From assembly GCF_041381155.1 (NCBI RefSeq), contig NC_091134.1, positions 14,820,008 to 14,884,007 of the forward strand: 64,000 nucleotides of DNA. The letters are read 5' to 3'. The notes beneath the pieces were generated by a model. It saw only the letters and a program-made list of their open reading frames with translations. It was not told the DNA's origin and did not search any database. This document shows, in pieces, positions 49,076-62,500 of this stretch; the first letter of the stretch is position 1; every line of letters starts with the position of its first letter. A program made the position numbers and the translations under genes. This DNA comes from Argopecten irradians. Lineage: Eukaryota > Mollusca > Bivalvia > Pectinida > Pectinidae.

Positions 49076-51314
49076 GTTTTTGCTTTGTGTATCCATTCAT
49101 TTTTCTTAGTATCACTGTATTATATATTATAAATGTAACCTACCTTCTTTTGTTCAACTGAAGGCTTTTGTGAGATAATATATAACCTTTCCGACGCCGT
49201 TATACGTGGGTGAATATTTGGAGCATCATATACCATAAAGGCCCATAATAGTAGTACCAGCAAGTTCATTCCGCCTTGTACAAAGAAACATTCAGGTATC
49301 AATGACTTTAAGTTTAGGAAAGGCGCCTATTAATTTCCCTCGTGTCATAGTGCAAACGCATTATGTTTTAACTTTGATAGCATCAGTCAGGTAAGTGGTG
49401 ACAATTAAATGAAGCACCAAAAATGTTTACATTATTCAACCCTCTTTTTTAACTTTAACATTATCGAAGTCAATGACTTGCCATTCAGGAGTGCGCTCAT
49501 ATCCCTACGTCCCCTTTGTCACGTACATTGTAGGTAAATATAGATACTAGTGTTAAAGTAAACAGTTTTTCTTGGCAAGTCAATGTGGAACTATAATTAC
49601 AACCATTACTAACCGTCAACATACACGATCTCTGTACTTACTGAAGACAAAGAAAATGAAAGGCCAACCACCGATAGCGGGTATGGAACACAGTAGGCCA
49701 GCCAGTATATAGTTAGCCATTCCTCCAACACTTCTAGCTGTATGTTAACAATGTAATTATTGCACATACATGCACATTGAAGGTGTGTATTATAGACATG
49801 CTTATTTTTAACTAATATTAATAATTCAGTGTTTATACAATCAATATACAATACGTACAATTATATTTATAATAAGTTATAATGATTTTATGACGGAAGA
49901 CTGCTCTTTCAATGTACACAGCATATAATTTGTGGGGTGTGATGCTACTTTGCAATTTCCGTTTTGGTATAGTTTTCATTTATTTTTTTTTACACAAAAA
50001 ACATTCTTTAATACCCCAGACATATTATAAATCTGAAGGCTGACAAGGTTGGGGTCTTGGGGTCAATAATATAAACAAATGTCCCCACACAGGAGGTCTC
50101 TCATTCATCACAATACTTACATATATGTAATAAAACTCATCACATAATCATCCGATAACATAGACATATATCATTATTTTCTTACCTGTTTCCACAAGAA
50201 CCATCATTTGTGCTCGCTCCTGAAGAGGTGCCCAGTTGGAAAGAAGTTGCGTTGCGCATGGCTCAAGACCAGACTGGGTAGAAAAATTATCGGAGAAAAA
50301 TATGAATGTAACAATCCAAAAATACCAACATGTCTTCGTTATTTCAAAATTTAATATTGAAAATTATTAATTTAATTCAAAATCAAAATGTTTTGGTGGC
50401 TATTCCCCCTGTGATATTCACGCCGTGTATTCCATTTTAATCAGGGTTGCCTTTACTCTAATTTGCTGTCGCCTATCATCCACAGACTATTGACAGCAAT
50501 TACAGGTCTAAAGGATGGAAAAATTATATGATTGCATAGGTCAAGTATTATACAAATATTTCATGGGTTACTGTGCTCAAGTTCAGAATATTTACCCGAG
50601 GTGGTGGTAATCAACAAACGTTATATTGTACGGGGCCGAAGGCCTATTGCAATATAATATTTGTAGATAACCACCACCGAGAGTAAAATAATATATATTT
50701 ATATCCTTTGAGCAACAAAGAGTGGCCAATTGATGACAAAAAGTAAAGAAATGCTAGTGTGGAGCTTATATTAATTATATTAGTTAAATTAATTCGGTCC
50801 AGACACTAGATGTTCTGAGATTTATTCTTCAAGTTAGAAAAAAATGGATTGTTTTACGGTAATTTAATATAACTTATATATACATTTTGGCAATTTATGT
50901 TATATTGTTATATCAGAACTGTTATAAATAACCTGCAATTACGTGTACATAGTAAGTTAAGAAATACATGTACCAAATATTTTTTTTTATTTAGTTTTTA
51001 AAACATTTTAAGACAGAAATACTTCACCATTGTTCACATATAGATATAGTTGTGCCGATTTGATAGCAACTTTACAATAAATATGTTTATTTTGAATGAT
51101 TTTTAAACGGTAATCACTACCATGATAACGTTATACGTGCCCAATTCATGCACATTCTAGTTTTCTAGTTGCAGAAAGTCTGCTGCTGAAAACTTCAAGA
51201 TTTGTTCCGGCATTCCGATGACCTGTGCGGCATGTATAAGGAAGTTAAACTGAGGGACAGGGGACAGGTGGCACTTTTGTATGAAATATACATGTATGAC
51301 CAATAGAAAATCCG

Positions 51315-52261
51315 TATAGGGAACAACCAACTAAATAAAAAAGACCTTCGAAATGGACACTGTGTATACAAGATTGAGCCCAGGATAGAATTTTAACCCG
51401 GCCGCAGATTGACTGGCTAATTATGAATTTCAAAAGTAAAAATGTTGTTTTCTGACAGGAAATTATTCCTAGATAACCATGATATGAATTTGGAAATTCA
51501 TATTGAGATTTAGGTTCAAAATATCAATTTTGATATTGAATAGGTAAAAACATTAGAATTTCAGGATTTTTTAGTGCAAAAATGGCGCCTGATTTCAATA
51601 AAGCTACCCTGGTTGGAGTTTGAGCAGAAGGAGACAAACTTTTTTTTCTAGCTTGTGTTATATGAGAACCTAGACTTTAATTATAGAACACAATAGCTAA
51701 CTAATATTCCTTTGTTTAATAATATAGTACAAAACTTTAACAAAGTTTAACACTGTGGTCTATGCAAAATTATTTAGTTGGTTGCTCTCTATAGGGAACA
51801 ACCAACTAAATAAAAAAAAGACCTTCGAAATGGCCTCTGTGTATACAAGATTTAGCCCAGGATAGAATTTTAACCCCGGCCGCTGACTGGCTGGCTAATT
51901 ATGAATTTCAAAAGTAAAAAATGTTTTCTGACAGGTAATTATTCCTAGACAACCATGATATGAATTTGGAAATTCATATTGAGATTAAGGTTCAAAATAT
52001 CAATTTTGATAATGAATAGGTAAAAACATTAGAATTTCAGGATTTTTTAGTGCAAAATGCGCCTGATTTCAATAAAGCTACCCTGGTTGGAGTTTGAGCA
52101 GAAGGACCCAAACTTTTTTTCTATTTAGTGTTATATGAGAACCTAGACTTTAATCATAGAACACAATAGCTAACTAATATTACTTTGTTTTAATAATACA
52201 GTACAAAACACAGTTTAACACTGTGATCTATGTAAAATTATTTAGTTGGTTGCTCTCTATA
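51315..52261 (+). mobile_element. Tandem pair of CAACCAACTAAATAA MITEs (copy 2)
   Basis: Same two head-to-tail units as 18002-18941, meeting at the TA near 51790-51792. Termini and order are kept, so the pair existed before the duplication. Confidence 0.82.
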
Positions 52262-53425
52262 CTGTCACCGGATGTATTTATGCGTCATACATACCGTTGC
52301 CATGCCGACAATAATTCGTAGAGCGAGGACAATGTACTCGCTGACGAAGACGAATCCCGGTGTGATTGCAGTAGACAAAGATATAATCAACACCATAGTA
52401 GCAATAATGTACTTTCCGCTGTATCGTCCAGACATAGACCCCAGCGTCAGGGCTGTTGTCACCTGGCCAATGTAGTTCCCAGAAATTAGCAGACCTTCCA
52501 TGGTACTGTCCCACTCAACATAATACTTCTGTTAAAGTAGGGAATTAACACCTCTATCAAGCAATACCAGTGAAAAATGGATTGTTTATCAATGAGTTGT
52601 TTTCACCGTTTTCGTTGCTTTAGTTTTGCATTTTGTTTATTTGTGTTTTAATTTTTTTGAGGAAGTGCATTGTCTCCAAAACATAATCAAACGATATTAT
52701 CAGAAAATATCAAAAATGTAGTAGTGAAATCAACCAATTATGCTCAATTTAAAATACAAAAATTCAATGTGCAATAATCGTATTGAAAGTCTTTAAATTT
52801 TGTTGGAACGAAATTTAAATGTATGCTTGAAAGTACGATTTTATACATTCAGTTGATTTGGTCTTTAACATCTATTGGAAATGCCCGTTTTATTCTTGAC
52901 CTGTATTTTTTGCTAGATCTGTCGTCCTGAATATGTTTAATAACGATTTGAAATGATTATTTCCTAAGTCTAGATGCTTCTACTCCAAACATACATTCAC
53001 TTTAGTCAAAAACCTTAAATTAACTTCGTCACTGAATTCTTTTGACCTTTAATCCTTACCATATAGTCATCCAAAACTGTAACGTTTTGAGCGTTGATGA
53101 CAACAGTTTGACGTCATGTTTGGAGGGTTCATACACACCACGACCATACTCATGTTCATACGTATCAACATGGTGCATGCCAGGGTCAAGCACGTGACGT
53201 AGCCGACTTGCCATCTGCATGACGTCAGACGCTCCTTCAGTGTTACTTTGTGCTTTTTAGTAACAATCAGACGGATATTTTCTGTAAGATAAATACTTAA
53301 TTTCAAAATAAATGAATATCCTTTCGTTTCATCTAATTCTTAGAAACAAAACTATTTATCATGCCGTATGCTCACATAAAAGGATATATTTACAAAAGCT
53401 GCCATCACCCAAAACACATCGCATA

Positions 53426-54863
53426 CAAGAGGCCCAGAGGGCCTGTATCGCTCACCTGGTTTGTAATGTCAAGTCATGTTCTGAATACAGGTTCATTGTT
53501 TCTTTTCTGAAGGAATTTGAATATTTACCTTTTATTTCCCTATTTGGCCCCGCGGGGGTCAGAACCAAAATTTATACAAGTTCTGTTCCCCTTCCCCTAA
53601 GGATGTTTGTGGCCAAATTTGGTTACAATCCATGCATAACTCTAGGACAAGTAGTGATTTATGGATTTACCTTTATTTCCCCAATTGGGCCCCGCCCCTC
53701 CTGCCCCCGGGGGTCTGAACCAAAATTTATACAAGTTCTGTTCCCCTTCCCCCAAGGATGTTTGTGGCCAAATTTGGTTACAATCCATGCATAACTCTAG
53801 GACAAGTAGTGATTTACAGAATTTACCTCTATTTCCCCTATTAGGCCCCGCCCCTCCTGCCCCCCGGGGGGTCAGAGCCAAAATTTATACAAGTTCTGTT
53901 CCCCTTCCCCAAGGATGTTTTGGCCCAAGGATGTTTGTGGCCAAATTTGGTTACAATCCATGTATAACTCCAGAAAAAGTAGCGATTTATAGGATTTACC
54001 TCTATTACCCCTAATGGACCCCGACCCTCTGCCCCCGGGGGGTCAGAGCCAAATTTTTTACAAGTTCTGTTCCCCTTCCCCCAAGGATGTTTGTGGCCAA
54101 ATTTGGTTACAATCCATGCATAACTCTAGGGCAAGTAGTGATTTTATAGGATTTACCTTTATTTCCCTATTGGGCCCCGCCTCTCCTGCCCCCGGGGGGT
54201 CCGAACCAAAATTTTTACTACAAGTTCTGTTCCCCTTCCCCTAAGGATGTTTGTGGCCAAATTTGGTAACAATCCATGTATAACTCTAGGACAAGTAGCG
54301 ATTTATAGGATTTACCTCTATTACCCCTATTGGACCCCGACCCTCTTGCCCCCAGGGGGTCAGAGCCAAAATTTTTACAAGTTCTGTTCCCCTTCCCCCA
54401 AGGATGTTTGTGGCCAAATTTGGTTACAATCCATGCAGAACTCTAGGACAAGTAGCGATTTATAGGATTTACCTCTATTTCCCCTATTGGCCCCCGCCCC
54501 TCCTGCCCCGGGGGGAGGTCAGGGTCACCATTCATGCAAAATCTGTTCCCCTTCCCCCAAGGATATGTTTGACCAAATTTGGTTAAAATTCATGAAGTAC
54601 TTAATGACTAGTAGTGATTTAAAGGAATTATCTCTATTTTCCCTATTGGGCCCAGCCCCTCCTGCCCCAAGGGGGTCAGGGTCACCATTTATGCAAAATC
54701 TGATTCCCTTCCCCTAAGGAAGTTTTCTGACCAAATTTTGTTAAAATCCATGCAGTACTTTATGACAAGTAGCGATTTAAAGGAAATGTTGACGGACGGA
54801 CGACGGACGGACGGACGACGCGCCATGACATAAGCCCACCGGCCCTTCGGGCCAGGTGAGCTA
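53426..54863 (+). mobile_element. Minisatellite-cored element (copy 2)
   Basis: Same edges as 20099-21393, including GGCCCTTCGGGCC, AGGTGAG and CTAA. It has about eight core units against seven and a different order of unit variants, one with a short internal duplication near 53912-53940. The array has been changing since the duplication. Confidence 0.68.
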
Positions 54864-55460
54864 ACAAGGACAATACCGTTAAATGGTATTTGACATTTAA
54901 ATGGACCTCACATGTGCATGTATAAATTTAAAAAATAATGACCTTGACCTTTAATCGAGGTTAAATATGTCAGATAATGTCTTCGAATGCAGATTTTCAA
55001 TTGCTTCAATATGATACGTTATGTTCAATATTTACACGTGAATGATCTTTACCTTTGCGCATGTTCGCACAGTTCAAATATATTCATAACAGTACATTAT
55101 TTTGATAACCAAGATCCCTATTGAACTGATAACATGTTGGTTGAAAATAATATAGGTAATAATAATAGCTAGGTTTTTCTATATAGAGGTGATAGTCTTT
55201 CTATAACGCATGATAGTTGGGGATTATACGAGGAGAAAAATTATAACAGGTAACGGTTAAGGCTAATGGCCTCATGTAAAACACATGATACAATGTATTA
55301 CACAATTTTGACTTCATTTCTGCAACTTAAAATATAGCACAGCGACATTAATTTTGATTAAACAATCAGCAATGGGTTATGGAACATGATCTTTAGTGTG
55401 ATACTTTACATTTTCTTGGAGAATAGAAGGAATTATGAACTTACCGGTATCATTTGACAT

Positions 55461-56524
55461 CGTGTTATAGACTTTGATTTCAACCCGAAATAAAATAATT
55501 TATGCATAGACACTCAATAGGTAAACGAACTTGAATAGGGCATGCCACGGCATAGGAATATTTACAAAACAAAACTGAGAATATAACCTCGATGTGTATG
55601 ATTTTATTATCGAATTTGTGAAATTAGATAATTAAGAAAATTTACAAACACAATGAAGAATATCCAAGAGATATTAATTGTTCACATAAATCTAATTGGT
55701 CTATGTCACAATTTCTTCTACACCAACCTAAACAGTTAAAGAGACCCTCTTATGATATTTGTTGTTTTATATTTTCCTCATAACGTAAGCTGTGTCCACG
55801 GGGATACGAGCACAATTTTGTGAAATGGAAAAATACCACGGTCAGGGAGATATATATTTCGTACAGAAACGCGTTATGATGAAGTTTGAAATATTTAATT
55901 TAGTCGGTATTTACAACTCGGTCTCATGACGATTTGATGGTCTCTGTCATAAATGTTCAACATGGTCAACGTCAATGCACAAGGCTTGTAATACGATTAC
56001 AAAATGAAAAATAAAGTTACCGCCTATGTCATATTCTTCGATCAGAAACGAGGTAGGAATGTTTATGACAATGCTGTACTGCGATACCAGTATGCTCACA
56101 TAGATAATAACGTAGTTCGTACTGTAGCATGTCTTTTGCGCACTACTTGTTCATAGTGCTATCTCAGTGAAGCATGCCACCTGAGACAACAAACAGCATA
56201 CCCGACTCGGTGGTATTATACTGACAGCGGGCGAACCAGTCGTCCCACTCTTTTCATGGTGAGTATTAAGCAGAAACAGAAAATATAGACTATAGTGATT
56301 GTCAGCTAGATGTGTGATTGTGGTGTAAAAGGACATGTGCTATTAGTAAACTCAAAGTTTGAAAGTGAAATCAATCCTTTAGACAAACATAAATTATAAA
56401 GTGTTTGACAATCATTTACTACGTATTTCCCCACTGAATGGCGCGTGTTGATACATAAATCACCGGTGTCATGTTTCATAAAGAGATATTTGCATCTCAT
56501 TACAATGGCCGACAACAGCTGATA
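55461..56524. promoter_or_regulatory. Shared upstream region of B' and C' (copy 2)
   Basis: Counterpart of 22013-23048. It differs by an insert of about 30 bases near 56250-56280 (TTTTCATGGTGAGTATTAAG) next to the dispersed-repeat fragment, and by scattered substitutions. It should drive the intact gene C'. Confidence 0.4.
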
Positions 56525-59500
56525 ATGACACTGGAATCTTTAGGTGAGTTCGCCTTGACTTTAAAAATTGGTTGTGCAGTATTTAGACAATGACAATTTT
56601 AATACAAACCCTTTGTATAGTATCATTTTCAGTGATTTACTGGGATATTTACAGGTTAAGGTAGCTCCATACTTTTGGTAAAACCCATGTCATTTTTTTC
56701 GAATAGGTCTTATTTTCTTGCATTTTCATGTAGATTTCAAATCTGTATAGAAAAATGGGGTATTCTCGAACTACTTTTTGAGATATTTGAGCTTGAAATA
56801 TACCATCCGTACAAATTTGCTAGCCGCAAAAAGAAAAATTCATGAAAATATGTTTTCCGTATTATTAGGGTGAATATAGTCTCAATCCTGTTGATTTTTT
56901 GTCCTTTAATTTCTTACGATAAAACAATATACAAGACTATTGTATTTTTACAAATGCTAACTAATATTCTTTATTTCCGAGGACCTTTTCTTTACGTAAT
57001 TATCATGTTTTGCCACGCTTTCGCCCCTAAAAAACAATGAATAGGCCAAAAAAGAAATGAAAACCCATGTCAATTTCACAATATTTGTATATGATATGCC
57101 CAAGGTAATATATTTTACAAGTATCATATAAAAACATGGGGTCCTCGATCAAATTTTCACAATTTTGTAAGCTTAAAGTTTGTAACTCACAACCCTACCC
57201 CCATTTCATCCAGGGCTAAGATTGGTCATATTTGGCTATTTTTTTTTTAAATCTTGCCACAAAAAAGCATTCTACATCAATTCATATGTTTTTGTCATAT
57301 TCTATCTGGTTAATGTCTGTTTATTTTATGATTTTCTCCAAATTTTGCGTTTTAAGGAAATCCGTAGGCGTTTTTTTTTAGAATTCCGGAATTTCAGTCC
57401 GGGTGGGTCCCCTCTTATCATTTATTGCGACGAACGTTATTTCCGGTGTTTGAAAGTCCATTCCCATTTATGACAGGGACCGCAAAAACCTCAGAGATAG
57501 CATGTTATATTCACTTCATTACTTTTATTTGATTTATTTAATGATTTCAAACATTCAGTATTATATGTAGACAATTTTCACCTATAGAAAAAAATATCCA
57601 AGTGGAATGTCGTAGCGTATCGGAAACCATTTTGGAATTCAAAACAACCGCGGCAGCTTCCGGTTTAGCGTCATATGAATTGGCGCGGTTGTCAAAAGTA
57701 TGGACCTACCTTAAAGTAGTATGATTGATTAGATCTATGTCATTAATTGCCATAATATATTTTTGTTCTAGACCTACTGTATCGTGCATTTTAATCACAT
57801 TCTAATATTAAGGCTTATCTGTTGAAAACTTTAAAAAAGAAACGATTGATCAATGGTATGATTGAGGACTCTAAAAGTCATAACCGGTACGTACGACCAT
57901 TTCGTAATAGAAGATTAAAAGCTCAGAATGATTTTTGTACAATAGCTGAAACAGAATAGTTACCCTTTAGCTTTGTATCCAATTAAAACTCAATACAGAA
58001 ATTCCATTCAGATTCTTTCGCTCTGTAAATATTTTTGTCTGCATATTAACAAAAAAGATAGGACTACTCACAATCAGGCTCCTCTGGAAGAACGCTTTCA
58101 TTACCATTGAAACTGTTTGAGACGTCTTATTCGTGTACTTCTAGCGAAGCCTTCAAAATTAAAAATATCATCGATTAGAAATATGAGTTTTGCTAGTAAT
58201 ATTACTTTCCACTTCAATCGAAGTATGATATTCCGAATTGGTTGAGGTTCAATTTCAAAGAATTTATCACGCCGTGTTATCAGCAACCCGATATTGACGT
58301 CACAAATGGCGACATTTTGAAATGATAGAATATAATTTAAACCATTGAAAAACCTTTCCTTTCAGAGGAAACTCCTCTTTTGGAGGAAAAGAAAAAGGAT
58401 GACTACAAATTTAGCCTGTGGGAGAAGTACACGTCCTGTCGCTGGCAGGTAGGGGCAACTGCGGCCTTCACCATGTCCTGTTCCATACTTTTGAGACTAA
58501 ACATGACGATGGTGGTAGTCTGTATGGCGCCTGGGAACCTTACAGTCACCGTCGTACAAAATGGCTCAGAATTCTCCATACGTGATCCATATCTGGTGCG
58601 TATTTTTTGTATGCGTCCACCTTATTCTCTAGCACTTCTCTTATTTAGTAACATTGTGCTCCGTAAGTGTTTAATAAGATTAGTGCAAATATCAATATTT
58701 CAAGAATAGAATAATTACTTTGTCAGTACAATGTGACTGAACGGTATATTGTGTTAACATGTTTTGCTGTACACTGTGCTGAACCAAAAAGGGTAAAATA
58801 CACAGCTTGAAAACCATACATCCAAGGAGACACAACCTGAATATACCGCAGACTCCAAAAACATACAGACATTCAATCACTGCAGCAAAATGCACACATG
58901 GAAGGCTTGTAGGCTTCATTAATGTCCGGCTGTTCATTGGAGGTTAAACCTTATACACAAAACATAAACAACATACAGAAAAACCGATGCACCAAAGGTT
59001 GTTCATAAATAAGTTTAGTTTCTAATCAATTCACCCCTGAAATTTGATAATGGGCTGTCCCAGGTCTTGAAGTAGAAGAGTCAAAATGTGTTTTTAGGGG
59101 GTGGGTGATAATATAACTATATTACTTATCCGTTCTAACATTATCTTTGTGTTGCAGGATAACTATGTGTATTGGGACAGCACCATGGAAGGACTCTTGA
59201 TATCTGGGTACTATTTCGGGCAGGTCTTCACCTCCCTGATCTTTGGCACGTTATCAGGACGAGTCAGCTCTAAGAACTTCATCCTCTTCCTGACCTCGGT
59301 CCTCATCATCACATCCTGTGTGACCCCAGCCATAACCTTTGTCGACCCCTATCTTGTCCTAGCAGCACGGATTGTCATTGGCATAGCAACCGTGAGTGTC
59401 GTAGTGTCAACATGGACTCGACAAATATCAATGCAATGTATATATAATTGTGCATTATATGCTGTGTACAAATAGAGATACATGTTATGTATTTGTTAAA

Positions 59501-62500
59501 CATTAGCTAATAGTTTTCATATATGAATATGATCTAATTTTAGTTTTATACAATATTTTGTTACATTTGAACGCTAAAATTCAAACGAGTGCTGTGAAAA
59601 AGGTCTTTTGGGTAGTCATCATCGATATTTACTTTTTTTGTTTTATTTTGCATAGAGATACCTTAATGTTAATTTGAAAAATGAAACCAATAACACGTCT
59701 GAGACCATTTTTTGAGCAACCATTTTCACCAGTCCGAGTAATGGAGTAACCTGGCTTCTTTAATCATGAAACAATACAGAACAGCCTGTTGGATTGAAGA
59801 TGTCTTTCAAGTATCAAATAATGAAATATTAATACTATGTTTTAAGAGAAATATTTTCCAGTTTCTAAAAAATGAAATTTGGTTATATATTTACTGTAAT
59901 ATGAAATTTCTTGCATTAGGCACGCCAGAAATATTGAGACAAGATGTAATATGTACAAATCAGTGCAAACATACGTACATAAATGTAGTTAAATTGCTGT
60001 CCATTGATATATACCGCCAGTAATATTTATTTTGGGCAAGATGTGCTGTGTGGTGTATTTGGTGGCATGCTTCATTGATATATCACTATAAAAAAGGCAA
60101 CAGTCATGTACTAAATAACCATATACTATATTATTATTGGAATTTAAAAACCGCACAACTAAAGCCTCTTTTTAAATTATTTGACCGTTATGTTAGGCAT
60201 AAGTATATATCGTATACTTTGTCAGTGACGCGGCGGAAACGTTGAATATCCAAACGCTTGACCAGATGGCCATTCATAGCCTAATATATCCCATCTGGTT
60301 TAAATTAAACGGTAAACTGAAAGTAGAATGGCAATATAACAGATTAACAGCAGCCTCCCAAAATATACAGACATTCACAAACGTAACGCAATGCATGCGA
60401 TAAAGGCCGTCCTTTAATTACAATAACTGTTATGTCGCTAAGGTAATCAGTCAACCAAGATATAAACCATCATTTAAAATGATTTATATCAGTTAAATCT
60501 AACATAATTTATTGTGTTTCAGGGGGGTTTGGAGCCATGTGGCACACAGCTACTGTCAAATTGGGCTCCCCTTCCCGAGAGATCCCAGATGATGTCGATT
60601 ACCGAGCAAGGTAACTACAAGATTGGTTTTGTTAGTTTAACGTCCGATTAAAAGCTAGGGATAAAAACAAGTATTTTACCGAAAAATTAACTGTTATATT
60701 TTCTGCCTCAATTACCAAAAACTGAGTACAAATATATTTATCATGGTAACAACATTAACATAAGTCACACTAGAATGCAAGGTTTTATGTTCACAATATG
60801 GTACATTGTTCCGTTAAAATAATACATATTTATTGTGAAAAATAGAACCTGTATTAATAGGATGCACACTGTAAAACATCAAATAAATTAGAATGTGTTC
60901 TAAATTCCCCGGTGCTTTTAGTAAAGATTTACCTGGCAATCATCCGGGGACGTATAGACACATAGGATGTTTTTTCACAAGCACATGTGCGAGTTTTATT
61001 TTTGTCTATTTTTAGATAATCATTTTTGTCGAAATTGAAAATTTGAACAAAACTTAATGAAGATATCATCATAAGCAATATTTATGATAAGTTCGTATAA
61101 ATTTAATTATACCGTCAAAAACATAATGGGACTTTACAACATGGCTTTAATTGTCTTGTAGAATTTTATTTTGTATCAGGTTTTCGTTTTAGAGTTGAAA
61201 CATGAGTAATATGCATTGCTTAGTTTTAATCCAAATAATAGGCAGATTAAATATTGAATTCTCACTCAAGTAAGAATACTGCAGGTAAACATGTTTGATA
61301 TAAATTGCTTTGTATCAGAACACAAACTATTCAAAAGAAATAGAAATATCCACTTAAACCTCAGTCCCCAGAAGGTGTCAACATTTTTAATCATTAACCC
61401 CAATGAATGCTACAAAATTTATCGGACAAATATTAGCGATAGCTTAATATCAGAGAAGATGTTATAGCAAAACGTACCCCCTATCCTTGAAAAACCTTTC
61501 AGAAAGCGATGAATATTCAATTGGACATGACGACTAAGAATAAGTTATTGTTCATCAACTATATTTAATGTGCATTGTTTTCGTTAGCCAACAGCCTTGG
61601 TGGGATGGTGAATTTTCTGCTGTCCGGATTTATCTGTAACATACCAGTTCTTGGAGGATGGCCTTTCATATTTTATATATATAGTGAGTACAGTTGTCTA
61701 CCATATCTTCATCTCGTCGTTTTTGCTTAGCCAGAGACTTATCATGTCGAGTTTACATTCAGGTATGAATATAATTTTTTTTTGTTACATATTCAATTTT
61801 GTCTCAATAGTTCGGAGCTTTTTGCCATATATCTTAAAGATGCTCCACCACCGACAGAGCATAAACGATATTCATAATTTGAACAAAGTGTTTAATCGAG
61901 AATATATTTTTCTAATGATCTATTTCACAATTATAATGATTCGAATAATAATTCCGGTAAATAAGCCTATTGTTAATGCATGGGTACTATACCATAGTGC
62001 TGGGGAAATGATAATATATTCTACTATATTTAAAAAAAAAGAATAAAAACGAAAAAGACCTGTACAAAAGTCAACTTAGATTACATATTTAAATGTAAAA
62101 AAAATACATATACATATTAAAATTTTATCAGTTCGCCTACGCCTTTTCACAGATCTGTGTATTTTCGGTTTCTTCAGTAAAAACTAATTGGTTAACCAAA
62201 GCAACTTTTCAAACAAAATGCATATGGTTTGTTATATGAAAATATATCTTGCTTAAAACTTCAATGTCTTTTGATATAAAGTGATGTATCCAAATGTATG
62301 TTCTTCACGAAGTGGCTTTCTTGAACACATCCTTTAATTTTGTAAACTGAAAACTAAACAATTCTACTTTGCAATATTTAATTATTTATTTCCATATAAA
62401 CTCGAAAATGGGAAATTGATAGAGACGATTTAACTTCACTAGTAAAAGTACAAGCCAATATCAATAGATTCAAATACACTTATTGCTAAGCTTCATACCA

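Larger units (their letters stand above)
48168..55460 (-). pseudogene. SLC17-family transporter, gene B copy 2 (B'), truncated and frame-shifted
   Basis: Exons corresponding to B exons 1-7: 55460-55445, 53281-53060, 52528-52295, 50273-50186, 49737-49642, 49274-49144 and 48317-48168, all with splice borders kept. Exon 2 is 222 bases instead of 221. Three one-base indels in about 35 bases (two gains, one loss, near 53085-53120) shift the frame after PPNMTS, so the signal helix is followed by a short foreign tail and stop. Exons 8-11 are missing: the homologous block ends at 47520 and transposon sequence follows. The other exons are almost unchanged (for example TMKGLL becomes TMEGLL), so the loss is recent. 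The shifts could be real or assembly errors; the missing 3' half alone makes it non-functional. Confidence 0.82.
47520..61106 (+). repeat. Segmental duplication, copy 2 (S2)
   Basis: Direct repeat of 14176-27592, slightly longer through indels. It starts within the MITE that is complete at 13974-14342 and ends at the TTAA at 61103-61106. Here gene C' continues into further exons, while gene B' is cut off before exon 8. Confidence 0.95.
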
